NCBI RefSeq assembly: GCF_030695065.1
Contig: NZ_JAUYTR010000016.1
Location: forward strand, 372,001-436,000
Direction: 5' to 3'
DNA from: Sediminibacterium sp.
GTDB taxonomy: Bacteria > Bacteroidota > Bacteroidia > Chitinophagales > Chitinophagaceae
DNA length: 64,000 bases
Shown one piece after another: positions 1 through 9,885 of the stretch. The position numbers and the translations under genes are program-made. The notes under the pieces are model-generated. The model ran no database searches. It worked only from the letters and a program-made list of their open reading frames with translations, and was not told the origin of the DNA. The first letter of the stretch is position 1. Each line of letters starts with the position of its first letter.

Positions 1-1
1 T

Positions 2-991
2 GAACCCAATGTAGGTTTAGTGGATGTGCCAGATGAGCGCTTAAGTAAATTAGCTGAATTGGTTTTGCCCAATAAAGTGATTCCTACCCAAATGGAAATT
101 GTAGACATTGCTGGCTTGGTTAAAGGTGCGAGCAAGGGGGAAGGATTGGGTAACAAATTCTTAGGAAATATTAGAGAAGTAGATGCCATAATTCATGTGA
201 TTCGTTGTTTTGAAGACGAAAATGTATTGCGCGAAGAAGGGGCCATCAATCCTGTTTCCGATAAAGAAATTATTGAAACCGAATTACAATTAAAAGATCT
301 AGAAAGCGTAGAGAGGAAATTACAGCGCGTAGAGAAAATGGCTCGTGTAGGTTCTGACACCAAAGCCAAAGCTGAATTTGAAATTTTACAGCGTTGCCAA
401 AATCATTTAATGGCAGGTAAGAGTATTCACTCTTTGGGATTAAGCAAAGAAGACAAAGCTGCAGTAGCCGATTTATTCTTATTAACCGATAAGCCTGTTT
501 TATACGTTGCCAATGTAGACGAAGCATCCATGCATACAGGTAATGCTTTTTCTGAGCAATTAAAAAAAGCAGTTGAAGCAGAAGGCGCACAAGTAATTGT
601 AATGTGTAATAATATAGAAGCACAAATTGCAGAAATGGACAATGCAGACGACAAGCAAATGTTCATGGAAGAATATAAAATGACCGAGCCTGCATTAAAT
701 AGATTGATTCAGTCTGCCTATAAATTATTGAACTTAGATACTTACTTCACAGCAGGTGTGCAAGAAGTGCGTGCTTGGACAATCCATAAAGGTTGGAAAG
801 CCCCACAAGCGGCGAGTGTAATCCACACCGATTTTGAAAAAGGATTTATTAAAGCGGAAGTAATAGCCTACGAAGACTTTGTAAAGTATGGTAGTGAAGC
901 GGCTTGTAGAGACAATGGTAGACTGCGCATTGAAGGAAAAGAATACCTTGTGAAAGATGGAGACATCATGCACTTCCGATTCAACGTTTAA
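2..991 (+). CDS. ychF: Ribosome-associated ATPase YchF/Ola1, 5' end missing
   Basis: YchF is a cytosolic P-loop NTPase of the Obg family that binds ribosomes and has been linked to redox and stress control. The reading frame is open from base 2 and begins inside the protein (EPNVGLVDVPDERL), so the Walker A loop lies upstream of the window. Visible are the switch motif DIAGLVKGAS, the NxxE specificity motif in VANVDEAS (YchF has NxxE in place of NKxD, which favours ATP), the coiled-coil arm and the C-terminal TGS domain ending at FRFNV. The FAD oxidoreductase ATG starts two bases after the stop, so the two are probably co-transcribed. Confidence 0.95.
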   Translation, partial: EPNVGLVDVPDERLSKLAELVLPNKVIPTQMEIVDIAGLVKGASKGEGLGNKFLGNIREVDAIIHVIRCFEDENVLREEGAINPVSDKEIIETELQLKDLESVERKLQRVEKMARVGSDTKAKAEFEILQRCQNHLMAGKSIHSLGLSKEDKAAVADLFLLTDKPVLYVANVDEASMHTGNAFSEQLKKAVEAEGAQVIVMCNNIEAQIAEMDNADDKQMFMEEYKMTEPALNRLIQSAYKLLNLDTYFTAGVQEVRAWTIHKGWKAPQAASVIHTDFEKGFIKAEVIAYEDFVKYGSEAACRDNGRLRIEGKEYLVKDGDIMHFRFNV

Positions 992-993
992 AT

Positions 994-2127
994 ATGTTAT
1001 CGTTCTGGGAAAAAGACAGTTTTTATGCCGATACAGATATTGTGATCATCGGTGCCGGCCTAATGGGTCTTTGGTCTGCCTATGAATTAAAAAAAGCAGC
1101 TCCTTCCCTATCCATAACCATACTAGAAAAAAATGCAACCCCTTTAGGTGCTTCTACCCGCAATGCAGGTTTTGCTTGCTTCGGAAGTTTAACCGAATTA
1201 ATTAGTGATGAAACTACCATGGGTACTGCTGCCATGCTATCCATTGTAGAAAGCCGTTTTAAAGGCATCCAAAAAATACGTGCGAATTTTTCGGATGAAG
1301 CCATTCAATACGATGCTTGTGGAGGATTTGAAGCCATTCAAAATAATCATTTCACTGCGGCCAACTTAGATGGGCATATTCAGTATCTAAATGGGTTATT
1401 AGCACCCATAACAGGCAGCCATCAAACCTTTTGCAATGCTACCAAACAGCTGAATCGGTATGGGGTGAAAGCATTTGATCATTTGGTATACAATTCATTT
1501 GAAGCAGGCATTCACAGCGGTAAATTAGTAAATGAATTGACCAATAAAGTATTGGCATTGGACGTACGAATTATTAATGGTATAGAAGTGAAGGGTTGGA
1601 TTAAAACTGGCGAATCCATTGAGATAGCTACCCAGTTTGGACAAACCATCAAAGCCAAGCAGTTAATTGCTTGTATGAATGGATTTACTCAAACCCTTTT
1701 ACCACAATTGAATATTGTTCCTGCAAGAGGTCAAATACTCTTGACCAAACCCATTGATGGGTTAATTTTAAAAGGTACTTTCCATTTTGATGAAGGGTTT
1801 TATTACTGGAGAAATATTGGCAATCGAATACTAATTGGTGGGGCGCGTAATTTGGATATTGCAGGTGAACAAACTACCAATTTAGCAGGGTCAGATAAAA
1901 TCAGGAACCACTTAGCTCAATTTTTGGCTACCTATATTGATACGAATCACCCCATTGAAATAGAACAATACTGGAGCGGCATTATGGGCTTTACTCCCAA
2001 TAAAGAACCCCTTTGCACTTGGGCAGAACCCAACGTATTAGCTGTAATTGCTTGCAATGGAATGGGCGTAGCACTTACCCCTATTGTGGCTGAAAAAGTT
2101 GCGGCAATGGTACTAGCGAATGATTAA
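994..2127 (+). CDS. FAD-dependent oxidoreductase, DAO (glycine/D-amino-acid oxidase) family
   Basis: The 377-residue protein has an N-terminal Rossmann FAD-binding motif (IIGAGLMGLWSAYEL, about residues 19-33), followed by the acidic residue that contacts the FAD ribose (ILEKNATPLGASTRNAG). The C terminus (IACNGMGVALTPIVAEKVA) also fits DAO-family flavoproteins such as glycine oxidase or a D-amino-acid dehydrogenase. The expected reaction is oxidative deamination or demethylation of an amino acid or amine. The substrate cannot be read from the sequence. No signal peptide is seen, so it is probably cytosolic. It starts 2 bp after ychF. Confidence 0.85.
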   Translation: MLSFWEKDSFYADTDIVIIGAGLMGLWSAYELKKAAPSLSITILEKNATPLGASTRNAGFACFGSLTELISDETTMGTAAMLSIVESRFKGIQKIRANFSDEAIQYDACGGFEAIQNNHFTAANLDGHIQYLNGLLAPITGSHQTFCNATKQLNRYGVKAFDHLVYNSFEAGIHSGKLVNELTNKVLALDVRIINGIEVKGWIKTGESIEIATQFGQTIKAKQLIACMNGFTQTLLPQLNIVPARGQILLTKPIDGLILKGTFHFDEGFYYWRNIGNRILIGGARNLDIAGEQTTNLAGSDKIRNHLAQFLATYIDTNHPIEIEQYWSGIMGFTPNKEPLCTWAEPNVLAVIACNGMGVALTPIVAEKVAAMVLAND

Positions 2128-2147
2128 CTTTAGGCTCAATTTCAACC

Positions 2148-2951
2148 ATGAAAAAGCTATTTTATTTTTTGGTCTTGTCTTATATTATGAGCAGCTGTCA
2201 AACTAATGCAGAAGCAGATAATACCCAACAAGAAAAACTGCAGGCAATTCAAGAGCCTGTGAATATTCCATTCCAAGTATTGAATATTTTTCCGCACGAT
2301 ACTTCTTCCTATACGCAAGGTTTGATTTGGTATGAAGGAAAATTGTGGGAGGGCACTGGATTGCTTACAGAAAGTAAACTATTATTAACCGATCTTAAAA
2401 CAGGAAAAGCAATCAAGTCGGTTAAACTACCCGACAATGAATTTGGAGAAGGGATTACCATTTTAAATAACAAAATTTATCAACTAACCTGGGAAGATCA
2501 TAAAGTGTATGTATACGATCTCAAAACGTTGAAGCAAGAAAAAGTTTTCGATTGGCCTTATGAAGGTTGGGGTATTACTACAGATGGAAAGGCTTTACTA
2601 GTATCAACCGGTGGGAGCAACTTATATTGGGTAGACCCATCTACTTTTAAAATCACCAAAACATTGGGAGTATCAGACAACAATGGATATGTTGACAGTA
2701 TTAATGAACTAGAATGGATCAATGGTTTTATTTATGCCAACAAATATTTAACCGACTATATTTTAAAAATAGATCCAAGCTCTGGTTTAGTTGTGGGTAA
2801 ATTAAACCTAACTGGCTTATTACAACAAAGTAACCAACCCATTGTAGCTAATACCGATGTATTAAATGGAATTGCCTTTAACCCAACAACTGGCAACTTG
2901 CTAATAACAGGAAAACGTTGGCCAGCCTTATTTGAATTGAAACTGAATTAA
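2148..2951 (+). CDS. Glutaminyl-peptide cyclotransferase, lipoprotein
   Basis: Glutamine cyclotransferases of the plant/bacterial beta-propeller type convert N-terminal glutamine of peptides to pyroglutamate and release ammonia. The 267-residue protein begins with a lipoprotein signal (MKKLFYFLVLSYIMSSC, lipobox cysteine at residue 17), so it should be anchored in the periplasm or outer membrane. Family motifs include FPHDTSSYTQGLIWYEGKLWEGTGL-type sequence near residues 50-75, the GWGITTDG segment and the late NGIAFNPTTGNLLITGKRWP. It lies 20 bp after the FAD oxidoreductase. Its stop overlaps the stop of the convergent methyltransferase by a few bases. Confidence 0.88.
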   Translation: MKKLFYFLVLSYIMSSCQTNAEADNTQQEKLQAIQEPVNIPFQVLNIFPHDTSSYTQGLIWYEGKLWEGTGLLTESKLLLTDLKTGKAIKSVKLPDNEFGEGITILNNKIYQLTWEDHKVYVYDLKTLKQEKVFDWPYEGWGITTDGKALLVSTGGSNLYWVDPSTFKITKTLGVSDNNGYVDSINELEWINGFIYANKYLTDYILKIDPSSGLVVGKLNLTGLLQQSNQPIVANTDVLNGIAFNPTTGNLLITGKRWPALFELKLN

Positions 2952-3847
2952 TTTTTTTGCAGAATATAAATTATAGAACTGCATTTATTCGGATTCCTAA
3001 TTGCTGCTAAATTTGATTTTAATCCTTGCCAAAAAGCAGCAAGATAACGTGTTGCCCCATATTGATACTGTTCACTCAACATAGAAACATAAAACGAATC
3101 AAACCACATTGGTTGATTTGCTACAATCGTAAAACCATGCATGCCTGCCAACTGAGTCATTGAAGCGGGAGAAAAATGATACAAGTGCCTCGGCACATCA
3201 TACGCTGCCCAAATAGATTGATAATGTGCAGCATCAGAAGATGTATAGTTTGGCACTGCAATCACTAGCTTACCCCCTTTTGGTAAAATATGATTGAATT
3301 GTTTCCAATAGCCTTGCAAATCGTGCACATGTTCTAATACATGCCACATGGTAATAACATCAAAACTATGCGGAGTAAATGAATACAATTCATTGGGTAA
3401 TAACAAGTCTATCCCATATTGCTTCTTCGCTTCAGCTCTTGCACTTGAATCGGGCTCCAAAGCAGTTGTATGCCAGCCTTGGGCTTTCATGGTAGCAGCA
3501 AAAGCGCCTACTCCTGCCCCAATATCTAATAATCGTCCATTGGAAAGACCAGTGTATTTCTTAATCAGCTTTGCTTTTGCACCTAATGTATAATTTCTTA
3601 CTAAGTGATAGAGTTGATTAATTAAACCTTTCTTGGTATTAGAATGAGAAATATAATTATTAGATTGATAATAAGGACCAATTTGATCAATGTTTGGAAT
3701 GTCTTGGGTAAACCTTACACTGCACTGATTACAATGCCAAATATCAAAATCTTCTTTGCTAACTGTATGGTCTTTTGCAGTGATTGCATATTCAACTTTA
3801 TCGGAATTACAAGCAGGGCATTGGTAATGATGAATAGGTGTAAACAT
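2948..3847 (-). CDS. Class I SAM-dependent methyltransferase with N-terminal zinc finger
   Basis: The first 45 residues carry two CxxC pairs (CPACNSDK and CNQC), typical of the zinc-ribbon that precedes sugar or small-molecule C/O-methyltransferases of the Methyltransf_23 type. A SAM-binding motif I follows (LLDIGAGVGAFAATM), then DVITMWHVLEHVHD for motifs II/III. It is 299 residues and has no signal peptide. The substrate is unknown. Relatives often act in cell-surface polysaccharide or lipid synthesis, but no such genes adjoin it here. It is the last gene of a leftward run that begins with the TPR protein. Confidence 0.85.
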   Translation of the reverse strand: MFTPIHHYQCPACNSDKVEYAITAKDHTVSKEDFDIWHCNQCSVRFTQDIPNIDQIGPYYQSNNYISHSNTKKGLINQLYHLVRNYTLGAKAKLIKKYTGLSNGRLLDIGAGVGAFAATMKAQGWHTTALEPDSSARAEAKKQYGIDLLLPNELYSFTPHSFDVITMWHVLEHVHDLQGYWKQFNHILPKGGKLVIAVPNYTSSDAAHYQSIWAAYDVPRHLYHFSPASMTQLAGMHGFTIVANQPMWFDSFYVSMLSEQYQYGATRYLAAFWQGLKSNLAAIRNPNKCSSIIYILQKN

Positions 3848-3862
3848 AAATTAGCAAAAACT

Positions 3863-4450
3863 TTATACATAATAGAACAGCAATGCACCTATACCAATCA
3901 TTAATAGTATAACAGCATACACCCACCAGTTATCACTGGTTTTAATTTGACTATCTTGTCCTAACAATTCTCTAATATCTTCCTCTTCTTGCTCAGTAAG
4001 GTTTCTTTCTTCGTCGTGGTTAATTTTAACCGCTTCCTTTTTAGCAAATTCAATGGTTTCACCCACTTTTACCTGAGGCAATAATTCCAATAAATTTTTT
4101 TCTGGAGTAAACAATATATACCCATTTTCTTCTTTTCGCATTGCACCTATACCTGGTATTACAGCACCTTGTGGAGTAGTTAAAGAAGTTTTGATTTTAT
4201 ATACATAGTCGTGAAACTGCTTAATGGCAGTCATTTGATCTACCCCCAATTCTTCAGAAATAAAATCAAACAAAAATTTATCAGAAGGGGGTGTTTGCTC
4301 TTGCTTAAAACGAATGGCTGGAGCAGGTGCAAAAAGAAATCCATTGGCATTATCTAATTTGGCGGTATTTGGTTCAATCACAAAATTACCCACGTCTGGA
4401 ATACTCAATCGGTGATTGAGCACAAGGTATTTATGAAGGTATTGATACAT
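3863..4450 (-). CDS. Bacterial HU-CCDC81-type protein with C-terminal membrane anchor
   Basis: This 195-residue protein resembles the Bacteroidota HU-CCDC81 family: two tandem HU-like halves (MYQYLHKYLVLNHRLSIPDVGNF... and DQMTAIKQFHDYVYKIK...GAVIPGIGAMRK). A charged linker and a single C-terminal membrane segment follow (about residues 173-193, WWVYAVILLMIGIGALLFYYV). Longer relatives end in a periplasmic SPOR domain, but this copy stops right after the membrane helix. It lies 11 bp downstream of the outer-membrane barrel gene, which suggests a role at the envelope, possibly linking nucleoid or division proteins to the membrane. That role is inference. Confidence 0.7.
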   Translation of the reverse strand: MYQYLHKYLVLNHRLSIPDVGNFVIEPNTAKLDNANGFLFAPAPAIRFKQEQTPPSDKFLFDFISEELGVDQMTAIKQFHDYVYKIKTSLTTPQGAVIPGIGAMRKEENGYILFTPEKNLLELLPQVKVGETIEFAKKEAVKINHDEERNLTEQEEEDIRELLGQDSQIKTSDNWWVYAVILLMIGIGALLFYYV

Positions 4451-4461
4451 GCAATTAGCGT

Positions 4462-6255
4462 TTATTGGAACGAATATACAACTCCTCCCATAACATTAAA
4501 ACCAAAAACAGGGTATTGGTTCCAACGCTGGTAAGTATTGTTGAAAAGATTATTCATTTGAAGCCACAGATTCAACTTGGGCATAATGCCAAATTCAAAG
4601 CCCAAATTCATATCCATCGCGGGTGAAAGCCTTCTTGCAGTGAAAGAAAATGAATCTCTATATAAAGAACCAGAACGATAAAAAAGATCCGCTTTTACCT
4701 GCAAGTCTCCTATCGGTTTCCAAATTAAGCCTGCAGTTGTTTCTAATGGAATTAACCCAAATGCATCCGTTGCGGCATCTAGTTTACTGAAATTACTATA
4801 ACTGGCACTGGCTAATAAAGAAAGTTTTTCTTGAAAAGTATAATTGATTTCTCCACTTAGTTTTAAGGCATTCATATTGGTATAAACAATATCGAAAGCT
4901 TTGCCATCTCCCAATTGGTTAAAGAAAATTGGCTGGTCTTTCATTTGCATCAAAGCTACTTGTGCATTGAATGAGAAATGGTTGTTCGTACTCCCATTCA
5001 AGCCAATATATTGCTCAATTGATCGGGTATTTCTAAGTTGATTGGGTAAAGCAATCCATGGATTATACTGTGCAAGTGAACGGAAACTATTTTTATAAAA
5101 CGAACCTTTAAATCCTGCTTCAACAGAAAAATTGGAATTGGGCAATCTAGAATTAAGCGTAAAATTGGGTAAAAGGTTAAATACTCCGTTGTTCCAAGTT
5201 GGTTTTATACCAAGATTCAATTTTACGTTGGGTGTTTTAAGTAATATGCTAGGGTCTATGCTGTACAAATTATTGTTGATGGCACTACTAATTGTACTTG
5301 GTGAACTGTATTTAGCCATATCTGCATTAGCAGTAATATTGATGCCTAGCATTTTTCCAAAAAACTTTTCAATAGGGGCTTTAATGATGATATTATTTTC
5401 ACCCGCATTATTGGTATTGGTAAAACGATTGAATTGAATTATTGGATGAAAATCAATTCCCGACTGAGTGCGTTGTTTATTCTTCACTCCAACTTCTAAA
5501 GACAGCCCATTGTATACCAATTGCAATTCGTCTTTGGGATAAACCAGTGTATTAGGCATGAATCCATATCGGTATCTAGTAGTACTGTTAAATTGCGCAT
5601 GAGAAGTCCATTCCAAATTATTAGTTGTATTTATAACAGACAATACATCTAAATCAAATTTACTGTACTGTTGTGCATACAATTTTCCTTTAGACCTTAC
5701 AAAACTAGTTTGAATTTGGGTAATCATTTTTTTTCCGTCGCCAAAAGAAAAACGTCCTTCCCCAAAAAAAGAGCTTAGGTTACCGGCTCCCGCTTTAACA
5801 CGATGTGTATTCTTCCAAACGGCCGGCGAATCTGTTGGAAGCGCCAAGGGTTTGAGTGGAATGGGCTGATAAGAGAAAAATAAATTAGAAGACGGTACTT
5901 TATAAGTTAATGGCAATCTAGAAGAATCTGCAACAGCAGTTGCTGCTGTGAAATTTATTTTTGCAGCATTTTGCAAAGATGGCTTAAAAGCAGAAGTGAT
6001 GATGACTGTTCTAGTAGATCCAGTATCTGAATTGGTTTTATCTGAAACAGAATAAGCTACCGACAAACTTTCCCCTTTTGCTTTTACACTAGCTGTTGCA
6101 GTTTGTTTGGTTTTTAATTTTTTAATACTCGCTTTCTTTTTAACAACCTTTGATTGTTTGGCTTTTTTCTTTTTACTCTTTCGTTGTTGCGCAAAAGTAT
6201 CCAAACTAAACCCTATCAATAACAATAATATAAAAAGTGCAATTTTCGTTTTCAT
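4462..6255 (-). CDS. Outer-membrane beta-barrel protein, TonB-receptor-like
   Basis: The 597-residue protein starts with a Sec signal peptide (MKTKIALFILLLLIGFSLDTFAQ). A strongly basic stretch of about 30 residues follows (RKSKKKKAKQSKVVKKKASIKK). The remainder is rich in alternating aromatic and polar residues typical of outer-membrane barrel strands and ends in an aromatic residue (GVVYSFQ), like TonB-dependent receptor barrels. No plug domain or TonB box is apparent. It sits 18 bp downstream of the 1.0-kb-residue TPR gene, a pairing common in Bacteroidota. The pair may form an envelope complex, with unknown cargo. Confidence 0.7.
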   Translation of the reverse strand: MKTKIALFILLLLIGFSLDTFAQQRKSKKKKAKQSKVVKKKASIKKLKTKQTATASVKAKGESLSVAYSVSDKTNSDTGSTRTVIITSAFKPSLQNAAKINFTAATAVADSSRLPLTYKVPSSNLFFSYQPIPLKPLALPTDSPAVWKNTHRVKAGAGNLSSFFGEGRFSFGDGKKMITQIQTSFVRSKGKLYAQQYSKFDLDVLSVINTTNNLEWTSHAQFNSTTRYRYGFMPNTLVYPKDELQLVYNGLSLEVGVKNKQRTQSGIDFHPIIQFNRFTNTNNAGENNIIIKAPIEKFFGKMLGINITANADMAKYSSPSTISSAINNNLYSIDPSILLKTPNVKLNLGIKPTWNNGVFNLLPNFTLNSRLPNSNFSVEAGFKGSFYKNSFRSLAQYNPWIALPNQLRNTRSIEQYIGLNGSTNNHFSFNAQVALMQMKDQPIFFNQLGDGKAFDIVYTNMNALKLSGEINYTFQEKLSLLASASYSNFSKLDAATDAFGLIPLETTAGLIWKPIGDLQVKADLFYRSGSLYRDSFSFTARRLSPAMDMNLGFEFGIMPKLNLWLQMNNLFNNTYQRWNQYPVFGFNVMGGVVYSFQ

Positions 6256-6272
6256 GTTTCTTGTTATTTATA

Positions 6273-9200
6273 TTATTGTACTTTATTATTTTTTTCCTTC
6301 TCGGCTATTACTAAAGCCAGCTTAGCTGCAGCTTCTTTTTTAAGCTCTTCTAATTCAGCATTATCTGCCACACTTTTAAAAGTAGCTTCCGCATTAAAAT
6401 AATCTTTCTGGTTTAAGTAAATATCTCCAACTAATAAGTAACTCTTAGTTACCCAAAAGGTATAAGATCCGTACTTTTTAATTACTTCAAAACATGCTTT
6501 TTCAGCTTCATCTAATTTGCCTAATTGCAATAATAGTTCCCCAACTCTATATTGTGATTCCGCTGTAATTTCAGATTTACCCAATGGTAAAAGCGATTGG
6601 AACCCCTGAAGTGCTTGCGGATATTTTTTATCCATTTGATCATTCTTTGCAATTACGAATCCTGCCATTACTCTGTCATCGGTGGCTATGCTTTTTTGCA
6701 ACAACAATTCTGCGGCATTAGGAGCAGCTTGCGCAAATTGTTGGGTTTTGTACTGACAACGCAATAATCCCCGCATTGCTTCCAACTTGTTTTCCTGCTG
6801 TAGGGCAATTGTTTTTAATAGCGCATAATAAGTAGAAGCATTGTTGTAGTCTTGGAGGTCAAAATAATAAATTCTACCAGCCTGCAATGTACTTCGCTCC
6901 GCATATTTGTTAGGAGACAATGCAGCAACTGCTTTATAATATTTAAGCGCTTCACTATTTTTTTTCTGTAATAGATTTATTTCTGCTAAAAAATAATTGG
7001 CTTCAACTGCATATTTTCCTTGAGGGAAATTGGCGAGATAAGTGCTAAATCCAGCTTCTGCTCCTTGATTATCTTTTAATTCAAACCGAATAGACGCAGA
7101 CTTATACGTAATTGAATCAGCTTCATTTCCAGCTATGGTTTTCCCATTCGTTTCCATAAATTGGATATAGGCCAATGGCTGTTGCTGTTCTATAAATATA
7201 TTTCTAATGTATTCAACAGCAGCATCCGATTCAGTACTATTTGGATACTTAGACACCAACTGTTTAAATTGGCTCAATGACTCATCATTTTTATTCAAAT
7301 TAAAATAAGCAATCCCCAATTTTTGGTAAGCTACTGGATAAAGTGCAGCAGCGTCTTTTTGATTAAGCAACGCTTCTAAAGGATCAATTACTTTTTCGAA
7401 AGCTTCATCGGCCAAATAGGTATTAGCTATTTCAAGCCTTGATTGCGCCAACATTATAGAAGTTGGATACAATTGAGGTATCGATTGCAATAAAGTCAAC
7501 TTCTGCGCTTGATTATTAGTTGCACCAGCAATAATGGCTTTTTGATAAGTGGCATAATCAGCAGATATCCAATTCAATTGAACAATTTGATCATACAAAT
7601 TCAATGCTTGCTTATACTCTTTCAACATAAACCAGCAATCGGCAGCCCTAATAACAGCATCTTTCTCCACATTATTTAAGGCCGAATGAGGATTTTTATT
7701 CACCAATTCGTATTGCTCCTTAGCTTGTTTATACATTTCTTTTTTTAGATACGCATAAGCCAAATTATAGCGGGCATTGCTGGGATTAACCTCTCCATTT
7801 CTAATGGGTGCTTTTAAATACTGAGTTAAAAACTGAATGGCGTCATCCATTTTGCCCGATCGGTAACTCAATTCTCCTTTCCAGAAATAAACCAGTGGCA
7901 ACTGTGGTGTATTATTGGGCGTCATTAAAATTTTATCTAATAAAATTTCAGCAGCATCTAACTGCTGGTCGTTAATTAATTCAACTGTTCTACCATACAA
8001 GAGTCTTGGCAAAAGTGCAGTAGCGTTGGCCGACTTATTGGGCAACGACTCAAATAGAGACAAAGCATCTTTAAAACTATTGGTATTGGCAAGGGTACTT
8101 ATCAATAACTCTTTGGATTCGTTTACATACCCTGATTGCGGATACTGGGCTACAAATTGTTGAAAGCTTTTAACAGCAATATCAAAATAACCCAATTCAT
8201 AAGACAGTTTAGCATAATGAAAACTAGATACTTCTTTTTGAACCCGGTTACTGTTATTGGCTGCACAAAATTGAAATGCATTTCTTGCATTCTGCAAATC
8301 ATTCACCTTTAAATAGGCATCGGCTAGTAAATACATGCTGTTTTGCTCCAAAGAATCTAAAGCCCCGCCTATTTGCTTAAAACCTTGAATGGCTTTATTC
8401 CAATTCTTTGCTTCATAATAACAATAAGAAAGCTCATATAAGTCTTCCCTTCTTACTTTTTCACTAGACGCAATATAAGTTTCTAAATAAGGTAAGGCAC
8501 GTGCAAATTCTCTTTTTTCGAACAATAAGTGACCTACCAATTGCTTTAATTGTAAATCGTAATATTGCCCATTTCTTTTGATGGCGCTTTCCCCATAGGT
8601 TAAAGCCTTTTCTCTATTGCCGCTAAAATAGTAAAGCTCCGTCAAGTAAAATGGCACCACGTGTTGGTAATCTGGATGTGTTTCGGCAATCAAAAAACAT
8701 TCAATAGCTGTTTCATAAGACTTTTCACTAAATGCTAAAAAGCCATAATAATAATTGGCATCAATATAATTGGGATCTGCAGGCATTTGTCTAATGGTAT
8801 TAAACAAAGGCTTCGCATTTTCAAAGTCTTGATTTATAAAATAGGCATACCCTTGATGAAATTTCATAGTAGCAATCTGTCTGTTATTTAAATTGACAAT
8901 ATTGCTTTTTGCATAATAAGTTAATGCCTTATTGTATTCTTTTTGCTGGTAATAATATTCACCTAAATAAAATGAAACCATTTGAACATGTGCTAAATGA
9001 TTGTCTAATTCAACAAAAGTTTTAGCTAAATCTGCAGCACCAATTTCATCTAATTGTAATCCGCAAATAATATAATAGTATTGAGCATCTGCCATTAATT
9101 GTACAGGCATATTGCTTTTCTTAATTCCATTATTATAAAGTCTTTTAAAAACCGGGAAGGCCAAACTAAATTGATCTTGTTGATACAATTGCTTCGCTGA

Positions 9201-9305
9201 TTTAAAAGCTGCATCGGCATCAGACCATTCCATTGTTTCCTGAGAATGAACCGATGTGAAAAAACCAAAAAAGGTAAGTATAATAAACGCGACTATTTTA
9301 TACAT
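6273..9305 (-). CDS. Large periplasmic tetratricopeptide-repeat protein
   Basis: About 1010 residues made almost entirely of TPR helices (repeated patterns such as YYLGEYYYQQKEYNKALTYY and AYFNLNKNDESLSQF) after a signal peptide (MYKIVAFIILTFFGFFTSVHSQ). An in-frame ATG seven codons upstream (9326) would add MHYIFLP; the start at 9305 gives the more usual signal peptide and is preferred. TPR arrays mediate protein contacts, so this is probably a periplasmic scaffold for the outer-membrane barrel encoded 18 bp downstream. No enzymatic domain is seen. Confidence 0.8.
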   Translation of the reverse strand: MYKIVAFIILTFFGFFTSVHSQETMEWSDADAAFKSAKQLYQQDQFSLAFPVFKRLYNNGIKKSNMPVQLMADAQYYYIICGLQLDEIGAADLAKTFVELDNHLAHVQMVSFYLGEYYYQQKEYNKALTYYAKSNIVNLNNRQIATMKFHQGYAYFINQDFENAKPLFNTIRQMPADPNYIDANYYYGFLAFSEKSYETAIECFLIAETHPDYQHVVPFYLTELYYFSGNREKALTYGESAIKRNGQYYDLQLKQLVGHLLFEKREFARALPYLETYIASSEKVRREDLYELSYCYYEAKNWNKAIQGFKQIGGALDSLEQNSMYLLADAYLKVNDLQNARNAFQFCAANNSNRVQKEVSSFHYAKLSYELGYFDIAVKSFQQFVAQYPQSGYVNESKELLISTLANTNSFKDALSLFESLPNKSANATALLPRLLYGRTVELINDQQLDAAEILLDKILMTPNNTPQLPLVYFWKGELSYRSGKMDDAIQFLTQYLKAPIRNGEVNPSNARYNLAYAYLKKEMYKQAKEQYELVNKNPHSALNNVEKDAVIRAADCWFMLKEYKQALNLYDQIVQLNWISADYATYQKAIIAGATNNQAQKLTLLQSIPQLYPTSIMLAQSRLEIANTYLADEAFEKVIDPLEALLNQKDAAALYPVAYQKLGIAYFNLNKNDESLSQFKQLVSKYPNSTESDAAVEYIRNIFIEQQQPLAYIQFMETNGKTIAGNEADSITYKSASIRFELKDNQGAEAGFSTYLANFPQGKYAVEANYFLAEINLLQKKNSEALKYYKAVAALSPNKYAERSTLQAGRIYYFDLQDYNNASTYYALLKTIALQQENKLEAMRGLLRCQYKTQQFAQAAPNAAELLLQKSIATDDRVMAGFVIAKNDQMDKKYPQALQGFQSLLPLGKSEITAESQYRVGELLLQLGKLDEAEKACFEVIKKYGSYTFWVTKSYLLVGDIYLNQKDYFNAEATFKSVADNAELEELKKEAAAKLALVIAEKEKNNKVQ

Positions 9306-9409
9306 GGGCAGGAATATATAGTGCAAAGATTTTTTTATTTGTTGGTATTAAGTGGCAAAGCATTGTTAAAGATATGCAGAGGCGCTGTTATGCTTGGTTA
9401 AACATGCCT

Positions 9410-9442
9410 TTTGTGGAAAAACAGGATAAGGTTGTAAGTTTG
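9410..9442 (+). promoter_or_regulatory. Bacteroidota-type promoter for the thioesterase-cinA genes
   Basis: A TTTG element (9410-9413) is followed after 21 bp by TAAGTTTG (9435-9442), matching the Bacteroidota consensus TTTG-N19..21-TAnnTTTG recognised by the primary sigma factor. The thioesterase ATG lies 17 bp further on, so the expected leader is very short. The placement is a match by eye. Confidence 0.6.
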
Positions 9443-9458
9443 TCAACAAATTGTAAGG

Positions 9459-9875
9459 ATGTACGAACATTTAACAACAGTGAGGGTTAGGTATGCAGAG
9501 ACCGATCAGATGAATATTGTTTATTACGGCAATTATGCCCAATACTTTGAAGTTGGAAGAGCGGAATGTATAAGGGCCTTGGGTTTTACCTATAAACAAA
9601 TGGAAGAAATGGGGGTTCGTATGCCCGTTGTGGCAATGGAAGCTAAATTTTTAAGGCCAGCGCATTATGATGATTTAATTACCATCAAAACCATTTTAAA
9701 ATCACTTCCAACGCAACACGAAATTTGTTTTGAACATGAAGTATACAACGAGAGAAAAAAATTACTAACAACGGGGAAGGTGACCCTTTATTTTATCAAT
9801 ACACTTACCAATAAACGCATGGGAATGCCGGCAGATTTTTTAGCAACTTTGGCCCCCTATTTTACCATTCAATAA
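9459..9875 (+). CDS. Acyl-CoA thioesterase, YbgC/4HBT hotdog family
   Basis: This 138-residue hotdog-fold protein carries the YbgC-type signature VRYAETDQMNIVYYGNYAQYFEVGR, with the catalytic aspartate in ETDQMN and the helix-starting YxNYxxYFE. It should hydrolyse short-chain or aromatic acyl-CoA thioesters in the cytosol. In proteobacteria YbgC is linked to the Tol-Pal cluster; no tol genes are near here. cinA begins 10 bp downstream, so the two are probably one transcript driven from the promoter just upstream. Confidence 0.88.
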   Translation: MYEHLTTVRVRYAETDQMNIVYYGNYAQYFEVGRAECIRALGFTYKQMEEMGVRMPVVAMEAKFLRPAHYDDLITIKTILKSLPTQHEICFEHEVYNERKKLLTTGKVTLYFINTLTNKRMGMPADFLATLAPYFTIQ

Positions 9876-9885
9876 GCCCATTTTC

